This document shows, piece after piece, positions 1 to 5,735 of a stretch of DNA of 9,486 bases. Position 1 is the first letter of the stretch. Each line of letters opens with the position of its first letter. Location of the stretch: assembly GCA_030594905.1 (NCBI GenBank), contig JAUVEF010000030.1:1-9486 (forward strand). Direction: 5' to 3'. Source of the stretch: Methanosarcinales archaeon. Lineage in GTDB: Archaea; Halobacteriota; Methanosarcinia; Methanosarcinales; Methanogasteraceae. The notes beneath the pieces were generated by a model. That model had not been told where the DNA came from and did not search any database. It worked only from the letters and a program-made list of their open reading frames with translations. Position numbers and translations under genes: made by a program.

Positions 1-447
1 GGTACCGGGGACTTTCACGCTCTCGGAGTTGCGCTTGCAACCAAAAAGCCCGTCCGGATCGTAGATCCTGTGATCGAAGAAGTCCGGATGCCGGATGTTG
101 ATCGGATGCTTCGGAAGCGATGTGCTGCGATTGAGCGCTCGCTTGGCGCGCAGTCTATTGGGGTGATTGTGTCTACAAAGATCGGTCAGTGTAGGAATGA
201 GCTTGCCTTTGATCTGTGCGCCATGGCAGAAGCGCATGGGCTGGACGCGCACATCTTGGTGATGGATATGGTCACGCCGGATGCGTTGCGCGCGTTTGAT
301 CTCGATGCTTTTGTCAATACCGCATGCCCGCGGATCGCAACCGATGGTTCTGCGGGATTCCCTGCACCGGTGCTGACTCCGGTTGAATTTGAGGTCGTGA
401 TTGGCGAGCGGAGATGGGATGATATGGTGTTTGATGAGATCTTGTGA
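1..447 (+). CDS. dph2: Diphthamide synthase subunit Dph2, C-terminal part (5' end outside window)
   Basis: Archaeal Dph2 is a radical-SAM-like 4Fe-4S enzyme. It transfers the 3-amino-3-carboxypropyl group of SAM to a histidine of elongation factor 2, the first step of diphthamide synthesis. The reading frame is open from base 1, so the gene enters from the left; a GTG at 70 is in frame but is probably not the start. The 148 visible codons begin with GTGDFHALGVALAT and KPV..VDP, typical of the third Dph2 domain. They include NTACPRIA, whose Cys codon at 325-327 matches the third cluster-binding cysteine of the family (Cys287 in Pyrococcus horikoshii Dph2, from memory). The other two cluster cysteines would lie upstream of the window. 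The gene ends 5 bp before the end of the convergent UbiD-family gene. Family assignment is confident. Confidence 0.9.
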   Translation, partial: GTGDFHALGVALATKKPVRIVDPVIEEVRMPDVDRMLRKRCAAIERSLGAQSIGVIVSTKIGQCRNELAFDLCAMAEAHGLDAHILVMDMVTPDALRAFDLDAFVNTACPRIATDGSAGFPAPVLTPVEFEVVIGERRWDDMVFDEIL

Positions 448-452
448 TAAAT

Positions 453-1718
453 TCAGATAGCGCGCACAACCCGCCTGAACTCATCATCCCGCCCCAGCGG
501 CATCGTCGCATCGACACCGATCTTTGTAGTCGTGCCGTCCGGGGCACAGACGGGATCGAGTGAACTCCCACGCACATTCGTAATCAACAGAATATCCCTG
601 TCACCGAGCACTCTTGTTGCAATTGCAAACTCGACATCATTCGGATCGTAGATGTCTATGTCAGGATCGACCACTACCACATTCTTGAGACTCGGGTGCG
701 CGGCAAACGCGGCGAGAATTGCGTTCTTTGCATCACCCTCGGTCCGTTTCTCGATCTGCACCACTGAATTGAAGTAGCAACACCCGCCTTTTGTCAGAAC
801 AACATTTTTCACGTCAGCAACCCCGCTCACTGCACGAAATATCACGGGTTCGTATGGAATCCCCATGAGGAGTTTGTGTTCATCGCCAGACGGTATGATT
901 GCATGGTATATCGGGTCTTTCCGGTGGATCACGTTTGTAAGCTTGATCACGGGTTCGCTTCGTACCCTATCATACGTTCCAGTGATGTCAACGAACGGAC
1001 CCTCGGGCGCAGTCTCATCTCCGATGTACCCCTCAAGCACGATCTCGCAGTGCGGCACTTTGATCCCGTTCTCACACTCAAAGACCTCAAGTGGCTCTCC
1101 AAGAAGCGCGGATGCGTATAAAAACTCCATACCCTCAGGAACGCGTGTAGAGACTGCAAAGAGGATGGTTGGGTCAAGTCCGATCGCTATTGCAACGGGA
1201 AGCGTCTCTCCACGATCCAGTGCTTTTTTGTGCAGGAGATATGTGTGCCGTGGGGCAACGAGTCTCACTGCGAGTTTATCCTTTCCGATAACCATCAGGC
1301 GGTGGATGGATGCATTCGTCACTCCGTCCACCTCAGTTACGACGACGCCTGCAGTGATATACGGCGCGGGATCGTCTTTGAAATATGTGATAATCGGTAG
1401 TTTCGTAAGATCGGGTTTTTCTGAAATTGTTTTTGTTGGAGAATCGCTCACAAGTTTCACATTGCCCGATCCCCCCGCCATTCCGGCGGATGCGAGATAT
1501 TTTGCCAGATCGTCTCGCTTAACCTGCAACGCTCTGCAGAGGGCATCTCTGGATGAGAGAATATTCACAGCAACCCGGTGACTGTTTATATCGTGGAAAA
1601 GCGCTGGTTTTCCACCTCCGGCAATTCCCACAAGATCCTGTTTTTGGGATACTGGTGTCTCGATCTCGGTCAGCAGGTTATCGGTTCTTAGCTGGTCTAT
1701 AAAACTTCTGAATGACAT
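453..1718 (-). CDS. UbiD-family prenyl-FMN decarboxylase, probable anhydromevalonate phosphate decarboxylase
   Basis: This 421-residue protein is a UbiD-family decarboxylase that should use prenylated FMN. Archaeal members of this length have been shown to decarboxylate trans-anhydromevalonate 5-phosphate to isopentenyl phosphate in the modified archaeal mevalonate pathway; that role is inferred here. Visible signatures are TNASIHR near residues 134-140 (cofactor-binding Asn and catalytic Arg140), PEGPFVDITGTY near 238-249, and KIGVDATMPL near 399-408. By alignment to fungal Fdc1, Glu239 matches Glu277, while Asp244 takes the place of Glu282, giving an E-R-D version of the catalytic triad. 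The start is ATG at 1716-1718, with an AGGT-type ribosome binding site at about 1723-1729. It reads in the same direction as the L21e-rpo4-DUF655 operon but is 339 bp away, so it probably has its own promoter. The flavin prenyltransferase UbiX is not in the window. Confidence 0.88.
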   Translation of the reverse strand: MSFRSFIDQLRTDNLLTEIETPVSQKQDLVGIAGGGKPALFHDINSHRVAVNILSSRDALCRALQVKRDDLAKYLASAGMAGGSGNVKLVSDSPTKTISEKPDLTKLPIITYFKDDPAPYITAGVVVTEVDGVTNASIHRLMVIGKDKLAVRLVAPRHTYLLHKKALDRGETLPVAIAIGLDPTILFAVSTRVPEGMEFLYASALLGEPLEVFECENGIKVPHCEIVLEGYIGDETAPEGPFVDITGTYDRVRSEPVIKLTNVIHRKDPIYHAIIPSGDEHKLLMGIPYEPVIFRAVSGVADVKNVVLTKGGCCYFNSVVQIEKRTEGDAKNAILAAFAAHPSLKNVVVVDPDIDIYDPNDVEFAIATRVLGDRDILLITNVRGSSLDPVCAPDGTTTKIGVDATMPLGRDDEFRRVVRAI

Positions 1719-2057
1719 GGTTCTACCTGAGCTTATTCACATATTCATCTCGCCTTCATTTACTTAATTCTACTGTACCAGTGTTTCGTTCCTTCGAGAA
1801 ATTTGCAGATTCCTTGTTTCCACCTCAAAATGAGATATCAGACATTGATTCTGCTGTCCTGTCAAACTTTGCCCGTCTTAATTCCTTCCTGTGGTCTCTT
1901 TCCAGATCCACTACCTTCCCTTCATGGAAAAAGCAATCTCATAACCTCTACCCCACTTCGATCTTCGCCACGATATATGGACCCATCAGTTACCAGTCCC
2001 GCGTTACTTCTTGCCCCACGCACTGCACGCAGCTTTTCACTGCTATGCGCTGCTAAC
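1719..2057. other. Gap of 339 bp without a convincing gene
   Basis: This stretch separates the DUF655 gene from the UbiD-family gene, both on the minus strand. Plus-strand frames are open across much of it, but their translations are low-complexity and Ser/Thr/Pro/Leu-rich, which suggests antisense artefacts. On the minus strand several short open pieces in different frames look more protein-like. One is a charged run at about 1827-1910 that includes DLERDHRKELRRAKF; another reads RGYEIAFSMKG at about 1910-1945. None is long or continuous. It may be a decayed gene, a structured RNA or plain spacer. The right part of the gap as read from ubiD (about 1730-1770) holds AT-rich sequence that could be its promoter. 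Confidence 0.45.
1723..1768 (-). promoter_or_regulatory. Possible TATA box and ribosome binding site for the UbiD-family gene
   Basis: Reading the minus strand, an AT-rich element (TTAAGTAAAT, about 1758-1767) lies roughly 45 bases before the ATG. A CAGGTAG motif at 1723-1729 lies just before it. Assuming the usual distance of about 26 bases from TATA to start site, the leader would be short but long enough to carry the Shine-Dalgarno-like motif. The TATA call is weak; the ribosome binding site is reasonable. Confidence 0.35.
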
Positions 2058-2666
2058 CTACCTTCGACCGCGTTTTCTGCTGCGAGGCTCGGGCGTTTTG
2101 GTCGTGAACAGCCTGTACTTGACCGTGCCAATCAGCTCGTTCTCGATCTGGCGCGCAAAAACGGATTCGGGTTTGTGTAGCCCCTTCACCCGCGTGGTCA
2201 AGTCCTCAAAACTGGCAAATTTGCCTTTCTTGCGCTCATCAAGTATCGTCCACATCAGTTTCTTTCCTATACCCGGAAGCAGCTCAAGCATGTGCTGTCT
2301 GGTTGATATAGGATATGCTTCGTTAATAAATCCGATAAAGTCGGTCTCATCTCGCACGGTGATCTGTTCGAGCACATAATGAAGTTCAGTCTTTGCTCCG
2401 TTTGTCAGGGAATCATATTCCAGCCTGCGCTTCACATGGTCAATCGAATCACGTGCTGTACCCCCGATGTACACACGTTCGCCAATCTGTGGCACAACCC
2501 CGTCTTTCGGAACCAGTTCCATCAGAACGCAATACTTCTCGCCTATAGCGTGAATGGACGGTTTTTTCTGGTACACAGGTCTGGAATCATTTGGATCGCC
2601 GTAAGGGAGATAATCCAACACCCAAGCGTACTCCTCCTTTCCAGATACCTTCTCACTAAGTGGCAT
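2058..2666 (-). CDS. DUF655 family protein, putative nucleic-acid-binding
   Basis: This 202-residue protein belongs to the archaeal DUF655 family, whose genes are typically found next to rpl21e and rpo4. The N-terminal half (about residues 10-105) starts EEYAWVLDYLPYGDP and contains a beta-rich segment with GERVYIGG, compatible with an OB-like fold. The C-terminal half has a helix-hairpin-helix motif, LLPGIGKKL at 129-137, of the type that contacts nucleic acid backbones. The last dozen residues are strongly basic (RSRKRGRR end). The ATG at 2664-2666 follows a near-perfect archaeal ribosome binding site, GGGTGATC at 2669-2676. It lies 26 bp after rpo4 and is surely co-transcribed with it. A biochemical role is not established; a link to rRNA or translation is inferred from context only. 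Confidence 0.9.
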   Translation of the reverse strand: MPLSEKVSGKEEYAWVLDYLPYGDPNDSRPVYQKKPSIHAIGEKYCVLMELVPKDGVVPQIGERVYIGGTARDSIDHVKRRLEYDSLTNGAKTELHYVLEQITVRDETDFIGFINEAYPISTRQHMLELLPGIGKKLMWTILDERKKGKFASFEDLTTRVKGLHKPESVFARQIENELIGTVKYRLFTTKTPEPRSRKRGRR

Positions 2667-2692
2667 TAGATCACCCTTGTTGGATTTTCACT

Positions 2693-3037
2693 TTATACTG
2701 AATCAGCTACTATATCCAGCATCTGATCAAGATCTTCGGCAGTGAGCACAAAACGTTCCTTAGCATAGATGCTACGGAGTTCATCTCGTGTCTTGGGAAG
2801 AATGTCTGCGATTCTGATCGCAATCTCGGGCTTCATTTTCTCCAGATTTAGCAAATTGTTCGCGAGATCTCGTGATTTTCCAGCATCCATCTTTGCAAAA
2901 GCATCGACATGACGGATCGCTTTTTTGAGTTCGTAACCAAGTTCCTCTTCAGATCTCTCTTCCTTAACACGATCCAGCATCTCCTTTGCTTCCGATACTG
3001 TTAACCACTCTTCACCGATGACCTTCTTTACAATCAT
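2693..3037 (-). CDS. rpo4: DNA-directed RNA polymerase subunit Rpo4 (RpoF)
   Basis: Rpo4, the archaeal counterpart of eukaryotic Rpb4, pairs with Rpo7 to form the polymerase stalk. The stalk helps open the promoter, binds emerging RNA and aids termination. The 114-residue length is normal for archaeal RpoF. The N-terminal part (about 1-40, EEWLTVSEAKEMLDRV) is the Rpo7-contacting region. The C-terminal helical part (about 45-114) carries the family pattern around NLLNLEKMKPEIAIRIADILP and ends with an acidic LTAEDLDQMLDIV segment, the HRDC-like fold. A GGGAGATC ribosome binding site precedes the ATG at 3035-3037. The gene lies 30 bp after L21e and 26 bp before DUF655, the conserved archaeal order. 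Confidence 0.95.
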   Translation of the reverse strand: MIVKKVIGEEWLTVSEAKEMLDRVKEERSEEELGYELKKAIRHVDAFAKMDAGKSRDLANNLLNLEKMKPEIAIRIADILPKTRDELRSIYAKERFVLTAEDLDQMLDIVADSV

Positions 3038-3067
3038 GCGAGGGATCTCCCTTGTTAGTTTAACGCT

Positions 3068-3358
3068 TCACTGCTGCAGGCTCAAGTGTTGTGGATGTAC
3101 AATTACTTCCTTTATGGCTCTACCATCTCTAACTTTCAGAATGTATGCGCGACCACGCTGTGCCACGACCTTGCCGGTGCGCCCATGGAACTTGGGATTT
3201 GGCAGCCCTTTATGCACGCTCGGATCAATGGCGATGTGAACAGAATCTCCAGTCTCAAATTCAACAATTGCCTTGCTAATTGCCGATAAGCCTCTTTCTC
3301 TCGAAGATTTCTTCAATTTGTATCGGGTTTTTCTTCGCTCGCCGTGTGATTTTGCCAT
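3068..3358 (-). CDS. rpl21e: 50S ribosomal protein L21e
   Basis: This is a 96-residue small basic protein of the large ribosomal subunit, found in archaea and eukaryotes only. The start [17 protein letters not shown] is the usual L21e beginning. It is followed by the SH3-like beta-barrel with [25 protein letters not shown] (in two adjacent stretches), [20 protein letters not shown] and an HPQHL ending. I chose the ATG at 3356-3358. An in-frame ATG four codons upstream (3368-3370) would add MITN and is less like the family. There is no strong ribosome binding site before either ATG, but a TATA-like element at 3404-3414 predicts a very short leader, so this first gene of the operon may start translation on a nearly leaderless mRNA. 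Confidence 0.95.
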   Translation of the reverse strand: MAKSHGERRKTRYKLKKSSRERGLSAISKAIVEFETGDSVHIAIDPSVHKGLPNPKFHGRTGKVVAQRGRAYILKVRDGRAIKEVIVHPQHLSLQQ

Positions 3359-3403
3359 GTTCGTAATCATACTGGCTCAATGGATTTAAGTGTTACGCAG
3401 AAA

Positions 3404-3414
3404 AGCATATAAGC
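3404..3414 (-). promoter_or_regulatory. TATA-like promoter of the L21e-rpo4-DUF655 operon
   Basis: On the minus strand the element reads GCTTATATGCT. With the usual spacing of about 26 bases, transcription would start near 3383, giving a leader of about 25 bases before the chosen L21e ATG. The sequence is nearly symmetrical (AGCATATAAGC on the plus strand), so it might also direct transcription toward the cytochrome gene. Confidence 0.5.
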
Positions 3415-3440
3415 ATCCGAACGTAATTGTGAAATGTTGA

Positions 3441-3472
3441 TTTTATATCATGAATCAAAACAAGGATGTGAT
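3441..3472 (+). promoter_or_regulatory. TATA-like element and strong ribosome binding site of the cytochrome gene
   Basis: TTTTATATC at about 3441-3449 resembles an archaeal TATA box, though it sits only about 30 bases before the ATG. AGGATGTGAT at 3463-3472 matches the archaeal Shine-Dalgarno consensus at nearly every position and ends 5 bases before the ATG at 3478. Because initiation from the closer box would fall inside the ribosome binding site, the upstream AT-rich element at 3404-3414 may be the real promoter, leaving this one as leader. Confidence 0.45.
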
Positions 3473-3477
3473 AGTAG

Positions 3478-4440
3478 ATGAGAAGTAAATCTTGTAATGC
3501 TCTTCTGGCAGTCATAATATTGGTTACATTGACCGCTGCGGTGACTTATGGTGCAGAGGTCGAGACTCAGTTTGCATCATTGACACTTACAGCAGACACA
3601 GTCAATTGTGCAGACTGCCACAAGGAGAATCCACACATCCTCCACAAGCAGAAACTAGATGCTGGGAGGGTGACTTGTGAGGCGTGCCACGGTGCGGCAT
3701 TTGAGATTGGCATACCAGAGTGCATTAAATGCCACTCAGGTCCGATACACGAGGTGCATATCGGCAGGGTCAAGACAGAGGATTGTACATTCTGCCACCA
3801 GGATCTTGAGGCTGTGCATTACACTGTTTTCGGAGGTAAGGAACTCGTGTGCGCACACTGCCACGGAGAGATCGTTGCAGTACACGGCGAGGGCATGGAC
3901 AGTTGTGTGAAATGTCACAAGACTGCGCCTGATATTGTTAAGCCAGTGAAATCTGGAGGCATGGCGATCACATGTCAGGCATGCCACGTATACGACGATG
4001 CTGCAACGATACACGGAGATCTCGATGATCCGACCGGTTGCTACAAGTGCCACAGAACCACTCCGAATGCAACGGTTGCCGAAATCCCGCACAATCTGCA
4101 TCTGCCGATCGGTGTGACATGTGAAATGTGCCACATCCCATCAGGCAACCAGATAATCATTCCGCCATGTAGCAACTGCCATGATGCAGTGGGCATACAC
4201 CTGCTCTCAGAGATCGGGATCAGTGCTACCGCGCCGGAGTGTTCGGTCTGTCATGGACAATCTCCCGATAAGGTGGTGAAGGAGACGCCGACTGTTGCAG
4301 CAGCAACACCAGTCGACGAAAAGCCGCCTGAAGTGGAGACAACGCCTGCCGCTGGCGAAACACCCGGTTTCGAAGGGCTGGTTGCGGTGGCGATGTTAAT
4401 GTTGACTGCGATGTACACCATGTACAGGAGACGAGGATAG
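3478..4440 (+). CDS. Secreted 11-heme c-type cytochrome with PGF-CTERM-like surface anchor
   Basis: This 320-residue protein has eleven CXXCH heme-attachment motifs, with first cysteines at 44, 67, 82, 103, 125, 143, 166, 188, 215, 231 and 255. Extra histidines between the motifs (for example 53, 56, 91, 94, 114, 136, 179, 205, 208 and 241) could supply distal ligands for bis-His hemes. A signal peptide spans about residues 1-26 (hydrophobic ALLAVIILVTLTAAV, cleavage likely near YGA). After the last heme, about 36 residues rich in Pro, Thr and Glu form a spacer. Then come TPGF at 295-298, a hydrophobic helix and a final RRRG, the layout of PGF-CTERM substrates of archaeosortase A. The predicted role is electron transfer at the outer face of the cell, perhaps to minerals or partner cells; substrate and partner are unknown. 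An N-A-T sequon lies at 197-199. A good ribosome binding site precedes it and a hairpin terminator follows, so it is probably a single-gene transcript. Confidence 0.93.
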   Translation: MRSKSCNALLAVIILVTLTAAVTYGAEVETQFASLTLTADTVNCADCHKENPHILHKQKLDAGRVTCEACHGAAFEIGIPECIKCHSGPIHEVHIGRVKTEDCTFCHQDLEAVHYTVFGGKELVCAHCHGEIVAVHGEGMDSCVKCHKTAPDIVKPVKSGGMAITCQACHVYDDAATIHGDLDDPTGCYKCHRTTPNATVAEIPHNLHLPIGVTCEMCHIPSGNQIIIPPCSNCHDAVGIHLLSEIGISATAPECSVCHGQSPDKVVKETPTVAAATPVDEKPPEVETTPAAGETPGFEGLVAVAMLMLTAMYTMYRRRG

Positions 4441-4452
4441 GTATAAGTAGAT

Positions 4453-4488
4453 AAGTAGGCTTTCCGCCTACTTTTCGTTTTATTTTTT
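4453..4488 (+). terminator. Hairpin plus T-tract terminator after the cytochrome gene
   Basis: A perfect 8-bp stem (AAGTAGGC at 4453-4460 with GCCTACTT at 4466-4473) closes a 5-base loop. It is followed by a T-rich run to 4488. It starts 12 bases after the cytochrome stop codon and ends 13 bases before the ATG of thioredoxin reductase, so it should separate the two transcripts. Its T-rich tail may overlap the promoter of the next gene. Confidence 0.8.
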
Positions 4489-4501
4489 AGCAGCTATAAT
4501 T

Positions 4502-5404
4502 ATGAATATTTACGATCTTATTATTGTTGGAGGCGGCCCGGCAGGGGTCACTGCTGGAATATATGCTCAAAGGGCGCGTCTGAAGACTATACTCCTTGAA
4601 AAACTCGGTGTCGGAGGGCAGATTATACTTTCGGATCTCGTCGAAAATTATCCTGGATTCCAGGGGATCAGCGGGTTTGATTTGATGCAAAAGTTCGAGG
4701 AACAGGCAAAAGCGCTTGGTCTTGCGATCGAAGACTGTGAAGTGACCCGGGTAACGGACGAAGGCGAGTATAAATTGGTAAAAACCCATGATCGCGATTA
4801 CAGGGCAAAATCAGTCATTGTCGCATCAGGTTCAAAGTCACGGCGTCTCGGTGTAAGGGGTGAGGAAGGACTGATCGGAAAAGGCGTATCATTCTGCGCA
4901 ACTTGCGATGGTTTCTTTTTCAGGGGCAAGGATATCGTGCTGGTGGGCGGCGGAAATTCGGCGATAACAGAGGCTCTATTTCTGGCGAAAATTGTGAATA
5001 AAGTCTATGTTGTTCACCGGAGATCGGAACTCCGGGCAGAAAAGATTTTGCAGGAAAGAGCGCTCGGAAATCCGGTGATTGAGTTTGTCTGGGACTCGGT
5101 GGTCGAAGAGGTCGTCGGAAACAATGTCGTCGAAGGCGTAGTGCTCCGAAACGTCGAGACCGGAGAACGGTCAGAGCTTGCAGTCGGCGGCGTCTTTGTT
5201 TACGTGGGTATCACGCCGAATACAGAATTTATAGATATTAAGAAGGACGAAAACGGATTCATTCTCACTGACCGGAGCCTTGCGACCTCGATTCCAGGCA
5301 TCTTTGCCGTGGGCGATTGCAGGCAAACAGAGCTTCGGCAGGTCGCAACTGCTGTAGGTGATGGTGCGCTGGCTGTGACCTCGGTAGAGCGGTATCTTGG
5401 TTAG
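4502..5404 (+). CDS. trxB: Thioredoxin reductase
   Basis: This is a 300-residue cytoplasmic FAD enzyme of the low-molecular-weight thioredoxin reductase type. It passes electrons from a reduced nicotinamide cofactor through FAD and a redox-active disulfide to thioredoxin or a glutaredoxin-like partner. Visible parts are the FAD-binding GGGPAG at 10-15, the active-site CATCDG with Cys132 and Cys135, the second dinucleotide motif GGGNSA at 149-154, HRRSELRA at 172-179 and AVGDCRQ with the FAD-binding Asp272 near the C terminus. The HRRxxxR pattern is the one that usually holds the NADPH 2'-phosphate, which favours NADPH over F420H2. The length is slightly short of the bacterial 310-320 but complete. 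There is no ribosome binding site before the ATG, and the terminator of the cytochrome gene ends 13 bases upstream, so translation may start on a leaderless message. Confidence 0.93.
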   Translation: MNIYDLIIVGGGPAGVTAGIYAQRARLKTILLEKLGVGGQIILSDLVENYPGFQGISGFDLMQKFEEQAKALGLAIEDCEVTRVTDEGEYKLVKTHDRDYRAKSVIVASGSKSRRLGVRGEEGLIGKGVSFCATCDGFFFRGKDIVLVGGGNSAITEALFLAKIVNKVYVVHRRSELRAEKILQERALGNPVIEFVWDSVVEEVVGNNVVEGVVLRNVETGERSELAVGGVFVYVGITPNTEFIDIKKDENGFILTDRSLATSIPGIFAVGDCRQTELRQVATAVGDGALAVTSVERYLG

Positions 5405-5442
5405 GCGTTTTGTATGTGTTTAGCTGAGGTGAAAAAACCATG

Positions 5443-5556
5443 AGATTTCACGAGATTAACACAGTAGGATATTAGACACCGGACATCAATTAGATTTATA
5501 TTTTATCTCTTATTTCTTCATACTTTCTCGTGAAAATCCGTGCAATCTTGTGGTTA
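5443..5556. repeat. Degenerate inverted TTCGTG-type repeat between trxB and the NurA gene
   Basis: The left part GATTTCACGAG (5443-5453) is the reverse complement of CTCGTGAAAATC (5527-5538), apart from one inserted base. The right part continues as units CTCGTG, TCCGTG and TCTTGTG spaced by about 10 bases to 5556. Further related units (ATTCGTG, ATTTGTG) lie at about 5595-5613. It resembles the clearer inverted array on the other side of the NurA gene and is best read as the same dispersed extragenic repeat family in a more degraded copy. Confidence 0.5.
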
Positions 5557-5699
5557 GTTAAGCACATGCCACAATATCAAATAACATCCGTATAATTCGT
5601 GTTTTATTTGTGGGATTTCCCGTAAAAAGCGATTGAATCGCGAACAAGGCGGATGCCCATGAATTTGACCACCCCAAACTCCACAAAAAACAGCCGCAA

Positions 5700-5729
5700 C
5701 ATAAGTTTAAGCAAATCGGGGAAGAATTA
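5700..5729 (+). promoter_or_regulatory. Possible TATA box placing a leaderless start at the NurA gene
   Basis: ATAAGTTTAAG at 5701-5711 is centred about 25-30 bases before the candidate start codons GTG at 5730 and ATG at 5736. That is the distance expected if transcription begins at or next to the start codon. A purine-rich GGGGAAG at 5718-5724 is too weak and too far from the ATG to be a convincing ribosome binding site. Confidence 0.35.
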
Positions 5730-5735
5730 GTGTTC

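Larger units (their letters stand above)
5405..5729. other. Gap of 325 bp: T-rich terminator-like stretch and degenerate TTCGTG repeats
   Basis: No convincing gene is present. A pyrimidine-rich run at about 5490-5525, with several T clusters, could end trxB transcription in the archaeal manner. Degenerate repeats of the ATTCGTG/ATCCGTG type occur at 5443-5463 (inverted), 5524-5556 and about 5595-5622. A 12-codon frame at 5440-5475 has a GAGGTGA motif before it but overlaps the repeat and is probably chance. The last 30 bases hold the likely start region of the NurA gene. Confidence 0.55.

Noticed and set aside
865..1581. Long plus-strand open frame of 238 codons
   Set aside because: It lies wholly antisense to the UbiD-family gene, which has clear catalytic motifs. 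Its translation is Ser/Thr/Pro-rich with no family features.
1719..2057. Possible fragment of a group II intron or another structured RNA on the minus strand
   Set aside because: The mixed-frame character and a GTGCG near the left end suggested it, but I could not find a domain V-like hairpin or reverse transcriptase motifs, so it is not claimed.
1712..2180. Two overlapping plus-strand frames of 114 and 125 codons in and beyond the 1719-2057 gap
   Set aside because: The products are low-complexity and lack motifs, with no ribosome binding site or promoter. One runs antisense into DUF655.
3736..4134. Minus-strand frame of 132 codons
   Set aside because: It is antisense to the heme-binding core of the cytochrome; the openness is a by-product of CXXCH codon bias.
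5440..5475. Twelve-codon frame with a GAGGTGA motif 8 bases upstream, a possible leader peptide
   Set aside because: It overlaps the degenerate TTCGTG repeat, and nothing downstream within 250 bp would be regulated by it.
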